From positions 806,001 through 870,000 of the forward strand of contig NZ_SLYA01000001.1 in the NCBI RefSeq assembly GCF_004340965.1: DNA of 64,000 nt, read 5' to 3'. The translations under genes and the position numbers were made by a program. Of this stretch, positions 52,767 through 62,648 are shown piece by piece. Below the pieces are notes generated by a model, which searched no databases, had not been told where the DNA came from, and was given only the letters and a program-made list of their open reading frames with translations. How positions within the stretch are numbered: position 1 is the first letter of the stretch; each line of letters begins with the position of its first letter. The stretch is from Sphingomonas sp. PP-CE-1A-559 (GTDB lineage: Bacteria; Pseudomonadota; Alphaproteobacteria; Sphingomonadales; Sphingomonadaceae).

Positions 52767-54845
52767 ATGCGTAAGTCGATTGTTACCGTGATCCTGCTCG
52801 CGTCCGCCGCATCGGCTTTCGCGCAGACGCAAACGGGGCCGAACACCCCGTCGCCGACCCTCGCCAAGGCTGCGAAGGGCCCTGTTGCCGCCAAGGATGC
52901 CAACAAGCCGCAGATCGGCGACTTCGGCTTCGACATGGCCGGCCGCGATACCAGTGTGACGCCGGGCACCGACTTTTTCGATTACGCGAACGGCGGCTGG
53001 GTGAAGACCACGCCGATCCCCGCCGATCGCTCGTCCTACGGCATGTTCCACGTCCTGCAGGACCTGTCGCTCGAACGCACCCGCACGATCCTCGACGTCT
53101 CCGCCAAGACGCCCGGCGACAAGGTCGGCGATTTCTACTCCAGCTTCATGGACGAGGCTGCGGTCAACGCGAAGGGCGCTACCCCCGTCAAGCCAATGCT
53201 CGCCGCGCTCAAGGCGACCAAGGACAAGACCGCACTCGTCACCGAGATCGCCAAGCTCCAGCGCCAGGGCGTCGGCGGCCTCGTCGGCGTCGGCGTGCAG
53301 CAGGACGACAAGGATCCGACCACCTATGTCGTGAGCCTCGGCCAGAGCGGCATCGGTCTCCCCGACCGCGACTATTACCTCAAGGAAGACGCGAAGCTCG
53401 CGACGATCCGCACCGCGTACCAGGCGTATCTCACGCGCATGCTGACGCTCGCCGCCGAGCCGAACGCCGCCGCTCGCGCTGCTGCCGTCTTCAACATGGA
53501 GAAGGGCCTCGCGACCGCGCACTGGACGCGGATCGAAAGCCGCGACGCCGACAAGACCTACAACAAATGGACCGCCGCCGACTTCGCCGCGAAGGCGCCG
53601 GGCTTCCCCTGGGCGCAGTACATGACCGCGATGGGCGTCACCGGCCGTCCGTTCTACCTCGTCGCGCAGCCGAGCGCGTTGACCGGCGAGGCGAAGGTCT
53701 TCGCCGACACGCCGATCAACGTGTTGCAGGACTATGCGATGCTTAAGGTGCTGCGTTCGTATGCGCCGTATCTGTCGAGCGATTTCGACAAGACCAACTT
53801 CGCGTTCTACGGCACCACGCTGTCCGGCACGCCCGAGCAGCAGGTCCGCTGGAAGCGCGGTGTCACGACCGTGTCGGGCGCGATGGGCGAGGCGATCGGC
53901 CAGCAATATGTCGCCAAGTATTTCCCGCCCGCGTCGAAGGCGGCCGCCGACGACCTCGTCAAGAACGTCATCGCGGCGATGGGCGAGCGCCTCCGGAACC
54001 TCGAATGGATGGCGCCCGAGACCAAGACCAAGGCGCTCGCCAAGCTTGCCGCCTTCACCCCGAAGATCGGTTATCCGGACAAGTGGCGCGATTATTCGGC
54101 GCTCCAGATCCAGCGCGGCGATCTCGTCGGTAACGTGTCGCGCGCCAACGCGTTCGAATATGATCGCGACCTGAAGAAGCTGGGCCAGCCGATCGATCGG
54201 GCTGAGTGGTTCATGACGCCGATGACGATCAACGCCTACGCCAACCCGACGATGAACGAGGTCGTCTTCCCGGCCGCGATCCTGCAACCGCCGTTCTTCG
54301 ATCCGAAGGCGGACCCGGCGGTCAATTACGGCGGCATCGGCGCGGTGATCGGTCACGAGATCAGCCATCACTTCGACGACCAGGGCCGCAAATACGACCT
54401 GAACGGCAAGCTCACCGACTGGTGGACGCCGCAGGACGTCGCGCGCTTCAAGGCGTTCACCGACGCGCTCGTGAAGCAGTACGACGCGTATGAACCGCTC
54501 CCCGGCCAGCACATCCAGGGCGGCCTGACGCTCGGCGAGAACATCGCCGACTTGGCGGGCCTCACGGTCGCGTACGACGCGTATCACAAATCGCTCGGCG
54601 GCAAGCAGGCGCCGATCATCGACGGCACGACCGGCGACCAGCGTTTCTATTACGGCTGGGCCGGCGTCTGGCGCACCAAGTTCCGCGACGCCGCGCTACA
54701 GCAGACGCTCTTGTCCGACCCGCATTCGCCGGGCCACCAGCGCGTCCTGACGGTCCGCAACCTCGACCCCTGGTACGCCGCGTTCGGCGCCAAGCCGGGC
54801 GAGGCCAGCTACCTCGCCCCCGCCAACCGCGTCCGCATCTGGTAA
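52767..54845 (+). CDS. M13 family (neprilysin-like) metallopeptidase, first copy
   Basis: This 692-residue precursor has a signal peptide (MRKSIVTVILLASAASAFAQ). An M13 N-domain follows (FDYANGGWVKTTPIPADRSS), then the zinc site H530EISHH (H530, E531, H534) and E591 with D595 in GENIADLAGL. NAYANPTMNEVVFPAAILQPP and the C-terminal RVRIW are typical. GAGG 7 bases upstream favours ATG at 52767 over a TTG at 52764. It is a periplasmic zinc oligopeptidase. A paralogue follows. Confidence 0.95.
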   Translation: MRKSIVTVILLASAASAFAQTQTGPNTPSPTLAKAAKGPVAAKDANKPQIGDFGFDMAGRDTSVTPGTDFFDYANGGWVKTTPIPADRSSYGMFHVLQDLSLERTRTILDVSAKTPGDKVGDFYSSFMDEAAVNAKGATPVKPMLAALKATKDKTALVTEIAKLQRQGVGGLVGVGVQQDDKDPTTYVVSLGQSGIGLPDRDYYLKEDAKLATIRTAYQAYLTRMLTLAAEPNAAARAAAVFNMEKGLATAHWTRIESRDADKTYNKWTAADFAAKAPGFPWAQYMTAMGVTGRPFYLVAQPSALTGEAKVFADTPINVLQDYAMLKVLRSYAPYLSSDFDKTNFAFYGTTLSGTPEQQVRWKRGVTTVSGAMGEAIGQQYVAKYFPPASKAAADDLVKNVIAAMGERLRNLEWMAPETKTKALAKLAAFTPKIGYPDKWRDYSALQIQRGDLVGNVSRANAFEYDRDLKKLGQPIDRAEWFMTPMTINAYANPTMNEVVFPAAILQPPFFDPKADPAVNYGGIGAVIGHEISHHFDDQGRKYDLNGKLTDWWTPQDVARFKAFTDALVKQYDAYEPLPGQHIQGGLTLGENIADLAGLTVAYDAYHKSLGGKQAPIIDGTTGDQRFYYGWAGVWRTKFRDAALQQTLLSDPHSPGHQRVLTVRNLDPWYAAFGAKPGEASYLAPANRVRIW

Positions 54846-54867
54846 TCAACACCGCCCAACAGAGCCC

Positions 54868-54949
54868 CGTCATCCTGGGCTCGACCCAGGATCCAGAGCC
54901 ACGCAGGTAACGCTGTGGGCTCTGGATCCTGACTTTCGTCAGGATGACG
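54868..54949. repeat. Palindromic repeat pair (REP-like) between the two M13 genes
   Basis: CGTCATCCTGGGCTCGACCCA and an inverted GGATCCTGACTTTCGTCAGGA arm, with GATCCAGAGCC/GGGCTCTGGATC inside. It separates the tandem paralogues and may process or stabilise a shared transcript. Confidence 0.8.
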
Positions 54950-54965
54950 AAGTCTGGAGAGAAAC

Positions 54966-57011
54966 ATGAAGTCCTTCATCGTCGCCGGCCTACTCGCCGC
55001 CACCGCCATCACCGGCGTCACCGCCGCCATCTCGCAAACCTCTGAACCCAAGCCCGCTCCCGCAGCCCCGACCGGCGCGCAATACGGGACGTTCGGCTTC
55101 GACGAGAAGGGCATGGACAAGACCGTTCAGCCCGGCGACGACTTCTACACCTTCGCCAACGGTAACTGGGCGAAGACCAACCCGATCCCCGCGGACAAGT
55201 CGAACTACGGCTCGTTCAATCTCCTCTCCGACCTGTCCGAGACGCGCACCCGCGGTATCCTCGACACCGCCGCGAAGGACCCGAACTCGAAGATCGGCCG
55301 CGCCTACGCCACCTTCCTTGACACCGGAACGATCGAAGGCAAGGGCCTCGCGCCGATCAAGCCGTGGCTCTCCAAGATCGCCGCGCTGAACGACCGCGCC
55401 GGCTATCCCGCCCTCCTCGCCGAAGCAGACCGCGCCGGGATCGGCGGCCCGTTCGGCGCCGGCGTCGGTCAGGACGACAAGCTCCCCGAACAATACGCGC
55501 TCTCGCTCGGCCAGTCCGGCCTCGGCCTGCCCGACCGCGATTATTACCTCAGCACCGACGCCAAGCTGGTCGAAGCGCGCAACGCCTACCGGGCTCACAT
55601 CGTCAAGATGCTGACCCTCGCCGGCGAACCCAATGCCGAGGCGCGCGCCACCGCACTGCTCGCGTTCGAGACCGAGATCGCCAAGGTCAGCTGGACCCGC
55701 GTCGACAGCCGCGACGCCACCAAGACCTATAACAAGATGACCGTCGCCGACCTCGCCAAGCGCGCGCCCGGCTTCGATTTCGTCGCGTATTTCAAGGGTA
55801 TCGGCACGCCCGTCCCGACCGTCATCGTCGCGCAGCCCTCCGCGATCACCGGCATCGCCAAGCTCGTCTCGACCGCGCCGATCGGCGTGCTGAAAGACCA
55901 GCTGATCCTGCGCTCGCTCGACGGCTATGCCGACGTCCTCCCCAAGGCCTTCGACGCCGAACAGTTCGCGTTCTACGGCACCGTCCTCGGCGGCACGCCC
56001 GAGCAGGAGGCCCGCTGGAAGCGCGGCGTCCAGTTCACCTCCGGCGCGCTCGATGACGAGGTCAGCAAGCTCTACGTCGCGCAGTATTTCCCGCCCGAGA
56101 CCAAGGCCGCGGCGGACAAGCTCGTCAAGAACGTCCTCGCCGCGATGGGCCGCCGGATCGACAAGCTCGAATGGATGGCGCCCGAGACCAAGGTGAAGGC
56201 GCACGCCAAGCTCGCCGCCTTCACCCCCAAGATCGGCTATCCGAGCCAGTGGAAGGATTTCTCCGGTCTGACGATCACCTCGGGCGATGCGTTCGGCAAC
56301 GAATGGCGCGCGAACGAATGGCAGCACCAGGATAATATTTCCAAGCTCGGCAAGCCGTTGCAGCGTTGGGAATGGGGCATGACGCCGATGACGGTGAACG
56401 CCTACGCCAATTTCGGCATGGTTGAGATCGTCTTCCCCGCCGCGATTTTGCAACCGCCGTTCTTCGATCCGAAGGCCGACGACGCGGTCAACTACGGCGG
56501 CATCGGCGCGGTGATCGGCCATGAGTTGAGCCATCATTTCGACGACCAGGGCTCGAAATACGATGCGAAGGGCCAGCTTACCGACTGGTGGACGGCCAAG
56601 GACATCGCCGGCTTCAAGGCGCTCACCGGCAAGCTCGGTGCGCAGTATGACGCCTACGAACCGCTCCCCGGCATGCACGTGAAGGGCCAGCTGACGATGG
56701 GCGAGAACATCGCCGATCTCGCCGGCCTCACGGTCGCGTACGACGCCTACCACACCGCGCTCGGCGGCAAGACTGCGCCCGTCCTCGACGGCTACACCGG
56801 CGATCAGCGCTTCTATCTCGGTTGGGCGCAGGTCTGGCGTCGCAACTACCGCGAAGCCAACCTTCGCAACCGGTTGCTGACCGATCCTCACTCGCCGTCG
56901 CAGCAGCGCGCGTGGGTCGTGCGCAACCTCGACCCCTGGTACGCGGCGTACAAGCCGACCGCCGGACAGAAGCTGTACCTCACGCCGGAGCAGCGCGTTC
57001 GGATCTGGTAA
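54966..57011 (+). CDS. M13 family (neprilysin-like) metallopeptidase, second copy
   Basis: The 681-residue tandem paralogue has a signal peptide (MKSFIVAGLLAATAITGVTA). The N-domain motif is FYTFANGNWAKTNPIPADKS. The zinc site is H519ELSHH and E580 in GENIADLAGL, and it ends in RVRIW. The two copies align along their length. All catalytic residues are present in both, so both should be active. AGAGAGAAAC precedes the ATG. Confidence 0.95.
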   Translation: MKSFIVAGLLAATAITGVTAAISQTSEPKPAPAAPTGAQYGTFGFDEKGMDKTVQPGDDFYTFANGNWAKTNPIPADKSNYGSFNLLSDLSETRTRGILDTAAKDPNSKIGRAYATFLDTGTIEGKGLAPIKPWLSKIAALNDRAGYPALLAEADRAGIGGPFGAGVGQDDKLPEQYALSLGQSGLGLPDRDYYLSTDAKLVEARNAYRAHIVKMLTLAGEPNAEARATALLAFETEIAKVSWTRVDSRDATKTYNKMTVADLAKRAPGFDFVAYFKGIGTPVPTVIVAQPSAITGIAKLVSTAPIGVLKDQLILRSLDGYADVLPKAFDAEQFAFYGTVLGGTPEQEARWKRGVQFTSGALDDEVSKLYVAQYFPPETKAAADKLVKNVLAAMGRRIDKLEWMAPETKVKAHAKLAAFTPKIGYPSQWKDFSGLTITSGDAFGNEWRANEWQHQDNISKLGKPLQRWEWGMTPMTVNAYANFGMVEIVFPAAILQPPFFDPKADDAVNYGGIGAVIGHELSHHFDDQGSKYDAKGQLTDWWTAKDIAGFKALTGKLGAQYDAYEPLPGMHVKGQLTMGENIADLAGLTVAYDAYHTALGGKTAPVLDGYTGDQRFYLGWAQVWRRNYREANLRNRLLTDPHSPSQQRAWVVRNLDPWYAAYKPTAGQKLYLTPEQRVRIW

Positions 57012-57096
57012 GAGTTTCCCTTGGGATAGCGGGCGGAGCGGAAACTGGGCGCGCCTTTCTGAGGAAAGCGCTCAAGTCAGCCCAACCCCCAACGGT

Positions 57097-57201
57097 CTCC
57101 CCTCCCTGAAAGGGAGGGGCAGGGGGTGGGTAGGCCGCTTGGAGAGCACGCCGTCCACGAACGGGCCGACCCACCCCCAACCCCTCCCTTCCAGGGAGGG
57201 G
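57097..57201. repeat. Palindromic repeat pair (REP-like), GGGAGGGG/CCCACCCCC family
   Basis: A copy of the 18948 element downstream of the second M13 gene, in the 414-base gap 57012-57425 that contains two repeats and no gene. Confidence 0.85.
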
Positions 57202-57226
57202 AGCAACTTTACCCTAGGCACAACAA

Positions 57227-57330
57227 CCACCCCGGCGAAGGCCGGTGCCCAATTGGGGGACGGTTCTGACGATGGACGGCGCTTCGTTACTACCACCTTT
57301 CCCATTGGGCCCCGGCCTTCGCCGGGGTGG
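57227..57330. repeat. Palindromic repeat pair (REP-like), CCCCGGCGAAGGCC family
   Basis: CCACCCCGGCGAAGGCCGGTG and its inverted copy with CCCAATTGGG/CCCATTGGGC inner arms; near copy of 46056. Confidence 0.85.
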
Positions 57331-57425
57331 TGCCGTTTCTAGAAGCGGCGGGATCAGAGTTAGCGCCACCCCCATCACACGCATCACTTGACGCCCAACC
57401 CCGCAACAGCGGATGACTCCCCCCA

Positions 57426-59801
57426 ATGGCATCGCTCGCTTTACCCACCCCCGCCCGCAACGCAGCATTCGTCGCCATAGCCTCGGGCGTCGCCGCCGCG
57501 GCGATCGTGCTGCTGCTCGTCGGCAGCTGGACCGCCGCCGCCGGTTTCTTTGCCGCGGCCGTCATCGTCATCGGCGCGCTGATCGCCTGGCGCCTGCTCA
57601 ACCCCGTCGCCAGGGACGCGCCACGCCCGGTCGACTGGGACCTCACCCGCACCGTCGCCGAAGCCGGCACCGACGCACTCGCGATCACCGACCGCGCCGG
57701 GCGTCTGGTTTGCGCCAACGACGCCTACGAAGCGCTGTTCGAAGGCTTCCCGACACCCCCCGGCCTGCCGCTCGACGAAGCCGGCAACGCAGCCCTCGCC
57801 GACGCCGGCCGTTCCGCGTGGCGCGACGGCACCGCGCAGGTCGAGCGCCTCAACGCCCGCAACGTCTGCCTCTCCGCGCAGATCGCGCGCGCCGGTGACG
57901 ACGCCGACATGCTCGTCTGGCGCTTCGTCACCGCGCAGGAACACGATCTTGCCGAGACGCTCGCCGCGCTGCTGACCGGCCCGACCGGAGACCGGCTCGG
58001 CGGCAGCGGCATCATGGCCGCGTTGCTCTCGCCCGATGGTCGCGTCCGCACCGCCAACCGTGTGCTGCGCGCGAGGGCGTGCGGCGACGAGTACGATACG
58101 ATCGAAGGTCGCGACTTTGCCCGCTTCCTCATCACCGACAGCCGCGGCCTCGTCCGCTTCGAGCGCGAAGGCCTCGAAGGCACGCCGCTCCGCGTCCTCC
58201 AGATCCCGTTCCTCGACGGCGACGACGCCCCCGTGCTGGTCGCCTTGCTCGACGAGGAGGAGGACGCGCCCGCGCTCGGCGCCAGCGCCTCCGCGCACGT
58301 CCGCAGCCTCGTTAGCATGATGCCGTTCGGCATGGCGCTGGTCGACCGCGACGGTCGATTCCTGCAGATGAACGATTCGTTCCTGCGCGCGGCCGGCGTC
58401 AACTCCGTCGCCCCGCCGCTCTATCCGGGCGATCTCGTCGTCCGCGAGGACAAGGCCGCGGTCGCGGACGCAATCCGCAAGTTCGCGAACGGCGCGACGC
58501 ATTCCGCCGACATGGCGGTCCGCCTCAAGGATCACCCCGACGAGCCGGTCGCGCTGACCATTGCCGGCGCGCGCGGTCTCGGCGACGCCGCCGTGCTGCT
58601 CAGCCTCAAGGACAATAGCGAGGAGAGCCGCCTCAAGCGCGAGGTCGCGCAGGCCACCAAGATGCAGGCGGTCGGCCAGCTCGCCGGCGGCGTGGCGCAT
58701 GATTTCAACAACATCCTGACCGCGATCATCGGCCATTGCGACCTGATGCTGATGCGCCATTCGCCCGGCGACAGCGATTACGACGACATCCAGCAGGTCC
58801 GCACCAATTCGAACCGCGCCGCCAGCCTGACCCGCCAGCTGCTCGCCTTCTCGCGCCAGCAGACTCTCCGCCCGCAAATCCTCCAGCTCCCCGACGTAGT
58901 CTCGGAGGTGTCCAACCTGCTCAAGCGGTTGATGGGCGAGAACGTCCGCCTCGACATGACGCACGGCCGCAATTTGGGGCCCGTCCGCGCCGATCCAGGC
59001 CAACTCGAGCAAGTGGTGGTCAATCTCGCGGTCAACGCGCGCGACGCGATCGTCTCGGCGAACGCGCGCGGCGGCGGCGTGCTGACGATCACGACGCGCG
59101 CCGTCCCCGCGTCCGAAGTGCGCGAGATGGCGTCCGACATTCTGCCCGTCGCCGACTACACCGCGCTGATCGTCCAGGACACCGGCACCGGTATTCCGCC
59201 CGACGTGCTCCCCAAGATCTTCGAGCCGTTCTTCACCACCAAGGAGTTCGGCAAGGGTACCGGGCTCGGCCTCTCGACCGTCTACGGCATCGTCAAGCAA
59301 TCCGGCGGCTACATCTTCGCCGACAGCAAGCCGGGGCAGGGCGCGACCTTCTCGATGTATTTGCCGGTCCATTCGGCCCCCGCCGCGACCCGCCCCGTGG
59401 TCATCAAGCCGACGCCCAAGCCAGTCGACCTGTGGGGCACGGGCACGATCCTGCTGGTCGAGGACGAGGACATGGTCCGCGCCGTCGCCGAGCGCGCGCT
59501 CACGCGGCAGGGATACACAGTGTTGACCGCGGAAAACGGCGAGATCGCGCTGGAAGTGCTGGGGAAACACGGCCGGCCCGACCTGCTCATCAGCGACGTC
59601 GTCATGCCGCAGATGGACGGCCCGACGATGGTCCGCCATGCGCGCGAGAAATTCCCCGACCTGCCGATCCTGTTCATGTCGGGCTATGCCGAGGAGCAGC
59701 TGCGCAAGTCGATCGATCTGGACAACGTCGCGTTCCTGCCCAAGCCGTTCTCGGTGCAGGAATTAGCTGAAGCGGCACGAGACGTGCTTGCCGCACGCTG
59801 A
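57426..59801 (+). CDS. cckA: Cell-cycle hybrid histidine kinase CckA
   Basis: This 791-residue protein has two N-terminal membrane spans (about 12-60) and PAS-like domains (about 70-190 and 290-400). The HisKA domain carries H425 in GGVAHDFNNIL, and the HATPase domain has GTGIPPD and GKGTGLGLSTVYGI. A C-terminal receiver carries D724 in LLISDVVMPQMDG. CckA phosphorylates CtrA and CpdR through ChpT in alphaproteobacteria. The domain order and motifs match CckA well. It is a lone gene with a repeat-filled upstream gap and a small response regulator after it. Confidence 0.93.
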   Translation: MASLALPTPARNAAFVAIASGVAAAAIVLLLVGSWTAAAGFFAAAVIVIGALIAWRLLNPVARDAPRPVDWDLTRTVAEAGTDALAITDRAGRLVCANDAYEALFEGFPTPPGLPLDEAGNAALADAGRSAWRDGTAQVERLNARNVCLSAQIARAGDDADMLVWRFVTAQEHDLAETLAALLTGPTGDRLGGSGIMAALLSPDGRVRTANRVLRARACGDEYDTIEGRDFARFLITDSRGLVRFEREGLEGTPLRVLQIPFLDGDDAPVLVALLDEEEDAPALGASASAHVRSLVSMMPFGMALVDRDGRFLQMNDSFLRAAGVNSVAPPLYPGDLVVREDKAAVADAIRKFANGATHSADMAVRLKDHPDEPVALTIAGARGLGDAAVLLSLKDNSEESRLKREVAQATKMQAVGQLAGGVAHDFNNILTAIIGHCDLMLMRHSPGDSDYDDIQQVRTNSNRAASLTRQLLAFSRQQTLRPQILQLPDVVSEVSNLLKRLMGENVRLDMTHGRNLGPVRADPGQLEQVVVNLAVNARDAIVSANARGGGVLTITTRAVPASEVREMASDILPVADYTALIVQDTGTGIPPDVLPKIFEPFFTTKEFGKGTGLGLSTVYGIVKQSGGYIFADSKPGQGATFSMYLPVHSAPAATRPVVIKPTPKPVDLWGTGTILLVEDEDMVRAVAERALTRQGYTVLTAENGEIALEVLGKHGRPDLLISDVVMPQMDGPTMVRHAREKFPDLPILFMSGYAEEQLRKSIDLDNVAFLPKPFSVQELAEAARDVLAAR

Positions 59802-59850
59802 CTCGAACAAGATGTTGGCAAGTCGTAACAATCCCGACTATGCGAGAAAT

Positions 59851-60201
59851 ATGACCGCTACCCAACAGATCCTCATCGTCGAGGACGAACCGTTGATCGC
59901 CATGATGCTGGAGGATTTCCTCGAGGTATTGGACAAGGGAGTCGCAGGCTCGGTCGACACCGTCGCCGATGCCTTGAAGCGGATCGAAGAAGGTGGCGTA
60001 GATGGCGCGATCCTCGACGTGAACCTGCGTGGCGGCGAGAAGAGCACCGCAGTCGCCGAGGCATTGGCGGCAAGAGGCGTCCCGTTCGTCTTCGCCACCG
60101 GCGGCGGCGACGATGGTGTCGCCCCGGAATTTCGCGACCGCCCACGGTTGCAAAAGCCCTTCACGATGGACGGCGTCGCGAAGGCCCTCGAAGGCCTCTG
60201 A
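59851..60201 (+). CDS. Single-domain response regulator
   Basis: The 116-residue receiver domain has no output domain. Acidic residues lie in ILIVEDEPL, the phospho-acceptor D56 is in AILDVNLRGGEKS, and the conserved Lys is in RLQKPFT. GAGAAAT upstream supports the ATG at 59851. It lies 49 bases after cckA and could be a partner, but it is not an obvious CpdR or DivK; receivers like this also occur in general-stress pathways. Confidence 0.88.
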   Translation: MTATQQILIVEDEPLIAMMLEDFLEVLDKGVAGSVDTVADALKRIEEGGVDGAILDVNLRGGEKSTAVAEALAARGVPFVFATGGGDDGVAPEFRDRPRLQKPFTMDGVAKALEGL

Positions 60202-60235
60202 TACTAATCGATAGAGCGCGAGGCGCCCCCCTTCT

Positions 60236-60342
60236 GCCCCCCTCCCTGAAAGGGAGGGGCCGGGGGTGGGTCGGCCGATTGGGCAGGGCGACGTCAGCCA
60301 ACAGGCCGACCCACCCCCAACCCCTCCCTTCCAGGGAGGGGA
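60236..60342. repeat. Palindromic repeat pair (REP-like), GGGAGGGG/CCCACCCCC family
   Basis: A copy of the 18948 element after the response regulator, in the 337-base gap 60202-60538 that holds two repeats. Confidence 0.85.
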
Positions 60343-60360
60343 GTAGTGCCGCGAAGCCTC

Positions 60361-60456
60361 GTCATTCCGGCGAAGGCGGGAACCCATATTGGCAGACCTT
60401 GGTGTGACAATCGCCGACCGTTGCCTATTTGGATCCCAGCCTTCGCGGAGATGGCG
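60361..60456. repeat. Palindromic repeat pair (REP-like), diverged
   Basis: GTCATTCCGGCGAAGGCGGGA and an imperfect inverted ATCCCAGCCTTCGCGGAGATG arm. The centre has no recognisable gene. Confidence 0.75.
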
Positions 60457-60538
60457 CAGACGGAAGCGGACCCCCGCACGCAAAATTCGACGCAACTCTC
60501 TTGCGCAAATACCCTCTCCCGCGACATAGGCGTTCGCC

Positions 60539-62260
60539 ATGACCCGCACATTCGATAAATCGCGCCTGCCGAGCCGCCACGTCTCCGTCGGCCCAGAACG
60601 CGCCCCGCACCGCAGCTACTACTACGCGATGGGCCTCGACGAGGAGCAGATCGCGCGCCCGTTCGTCGCGCTCGCCTCCGCCGGCAACAACTCAGCGCCC
60701 TGCAACACCACGCTCGACGCGCAGGCCGATGCCGCGCAGGCTGGCGTCATCCAGGGCGGCGGCATGCCGCGCCGGTTCAACACGATCACCGTCACCGACG
60801 GCATCGCGATGGGCCATCAGGGCATGAAGGCCTCGCTGGTGAGCCGCGAAGTCATCGCCGACTCGGTCGAACTCTCGGTCCGCGGCCATTGCTACGACGC
60901 GCTCGTCGGGTTCGCCGGCTGCGACAAGTCGCTCCCCGGCATGATGATGGCGATGCTTCGCCTCAACATCCCGAGCGTGTTCGTCTATGGCGGCTCGATC
61001 CTGCCCGGCCGCTATCAGGACCGCGACGTCACCGTCGTCGACGTGTTCGAGGTGGTCGGCAAATACGCCGCCGGCGCGTGCCCTCTGTCCGAAGTCCACG
61101 CGCTCGAGAAGGTCGCGTGCCCCGGCCACGGCGCATGCGGCGGTCAATACACCGCGAACACGATGGCCTGCGTTGCCGAGGCGATCGGTTTGTCGATCCC
61201 GAACAGCAACATGGTGCCAGCTCCTTACACCACGCGCGAACAGATCGCGGTCGCCGCCGGTGCGCAGGTTATGGAGTGCCTCGCCGACAACATCCGCCCC
61301 CGCGACATCTGCACGCGCGAGGCGTTTATCAACGCCGCGCGCGTCGTCGCCGCGACCGGCGGCTCGACCAACGCGGCGCTGCATCTCCCCGCAATGGCAT
61401 CCGAAGCAGGCATCGAATTCGACCTGTTCGACGTCGCGGAGATCTTCAAGACAACGCCTTACATCGCGGACCTCAAACCCGGTGGGAAGTACGTCGCCAA
61501 GGACATGTACGAGGCCGGCGGCGTCTACATGCTGATGAAGACGATGCTCGCCGGTGGTTTCTTGAACGGCGACTGCCTGACCGTGACGGGCAAGTCGCTC
61601 GGCGAGAACATCGACCAGGTGACGTGGAACCCCGACCAGAAGGTCATCTACGACATCAAGACCCCGCTGACCCCGACCGGCGGCGTCGTGGGCCTGCGCG
61701 GCAGTCTCGCCCCCGATGGCGCGATCGTGAAGGTCGCGGGCATGCACCGCCTCCAGTTCTCGGGCCCGGCGCGCGTGTTCGATTGCGAGGAGGACACCTT
61801 CGCCGCGGTCGAGAACCGCCAGATCAACGAGGGCGAAGTCATCGTCATCCGCTACGAAGGCCCCAAGGGCGGCCCCGGCATGCGCGAGATGCTGTCGACC
61901 ACCGCCGCGCTCTACGGCCTCGGCATGGGCGAGAGCGTCGCGCTGATCACCGACGGCCGGTTCTCGGGCGGCACGCGCGGCTTCTGCATCGGCCATGTCG
62001 GGCCCGAAGCCGCGGACGGTGGCCCGATCGCGCTGGTCGAGAATGGCGACATCATCCACATCGACGCCGAGGCCGGCACGATCGACCTCGACGTTCCCGA
62101 GGCCGTGATGGCGGAGCGCCGCGCCGCGTGGGTGCCGCGCTCCAACGATTACGGCTCGGGCGCACTCTGGCGCTATGCGAAGACCGTCGGCCCCGCGTAC
62201 AAGGGCGCCGTCACGCACCCTGGAGCGGCAGCCGAAACCCATGTCTACGCGGATATTTAA
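60539..62260 (+). CDS. ilvD: Dihydroxy-acid dehydratase
   Basis: The 573-residue Fe-S dehydratase of branched-chain amino-acid synthesis carries cluster cysteines in [18 protein letters not shown] and [23 protein letters not shown] and the C-terminal [20 protein letters not shown] are family motifs. The length is at the long-standing norm of 550-620. The next gene begins inside its last 20 bases. Confidence 0.97.
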   Translation: MTRTFDKSRLPSRHVSVGPERAPHRSYYYAMGLDEEQIARPFVALASAGNNSAPCNTTLDAQADAAQAGVIQGGGMPRRFNTITVTDGIAMGHQGMKASLVSREVIADSVELSVRGHCYDALVGFAGCDKSLPGMMMAMLRLNIPSVFVYGGSILPGRYQDRDVTVVDVFEVVGKYAAGACPLSEVHALEKVACPGHGACGGQYTANTMACVAEAIGLSIPNSNMVPAPYTTREQIAVAAGAQVMECLADNIRPRDICTREAFINAARVVAATGGSTNAALHLPAMASEAGIEFDLFDVAEIFKTTPYIADLKPGGKYVAKDMYEAGGVYMLMKTMLAGGFLNGDCLTVTGKSLGENIDQVTWNPDQKVIYDIKTPLTPTGGVVGLRGSLAPDGAIVKVAGMHRLQFSGPARVFDCEEDTFAAVENRQINEGEVIVIRYEGPKGGPGMREMLSTTAALYGLGMGESVALITDGRFSGGTRGFCIGHVGPEAADGGPIALVENGDIIHIDAEAGTIDLDVPEAVMAERRAAWVPRSNDYGSGALWRYAKTVGPAYKGAVTHPGAAAETHVYADI

Positions 62261-62648
62261 GCGAATACTGGCAGTTGCCGCGCTTCTCTCGCTCCCGCTC
62301 TCAGCGTGCGGGCGAGGGCAGCCGAGCAGCGAACAGGTCGCGGCAAAGCAGCGCACCGAAACCGCCGACGACAGCCGTATCGCGTGCGCGCGAGGTGACG
62401 CCGCGTTCGCGTCGACCTGCACGATCGAGCAGGCACAGAGCGAGAATGGCCTGATCCTGACGATCCGCCATCCCGACGGAGCCTTCCGCCGGTTGCTGGT
62501 GACGCAGGACGGCCGCGGCGTGATAGCCGCGGACGGCGCCGAGGTGGCGAAGGTCACCGTCATAGGCGCGGACGGCATCGAGGTCGCGCTCGGCGGCAAC
62601 CGCTACCGCCTCCCGGCCACCGTCAAGGGCGCGACCAAGCCGTCATGA
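62241..62648 (+). CDS. Putative lipoprotein (135 aa)
   Basis: [20 protein letters not shown] followed by SACGRG is a lipoprotein signal with lipobox LSAC. The mature part is a short beta-rich domain ([34 protein letters not shown]). No family is recognised. It overlaps ilvD by 20 bases and nnr by 4 (ATGA), so it is likely translated as part of the same transcript. Confidence 0.82.
   Translation: MSTRIFKRILAVAALLSLPLSACGRGQPSSEQVAAKQRTETADDSRIACARGDAAFASTCTIEQAQSENGLILTIRHPDGAFRRLLVTQDGRGVIAADGAEVAKVTVIGADGIEVALGGNRYRLPATVKGATKPS

Noticed and set aside
57441..59639. 732-codon antisense frame opposite cckA
   Set aside because: Composition of a shadow frame; the sense frame is a complete CckA with all motifs.
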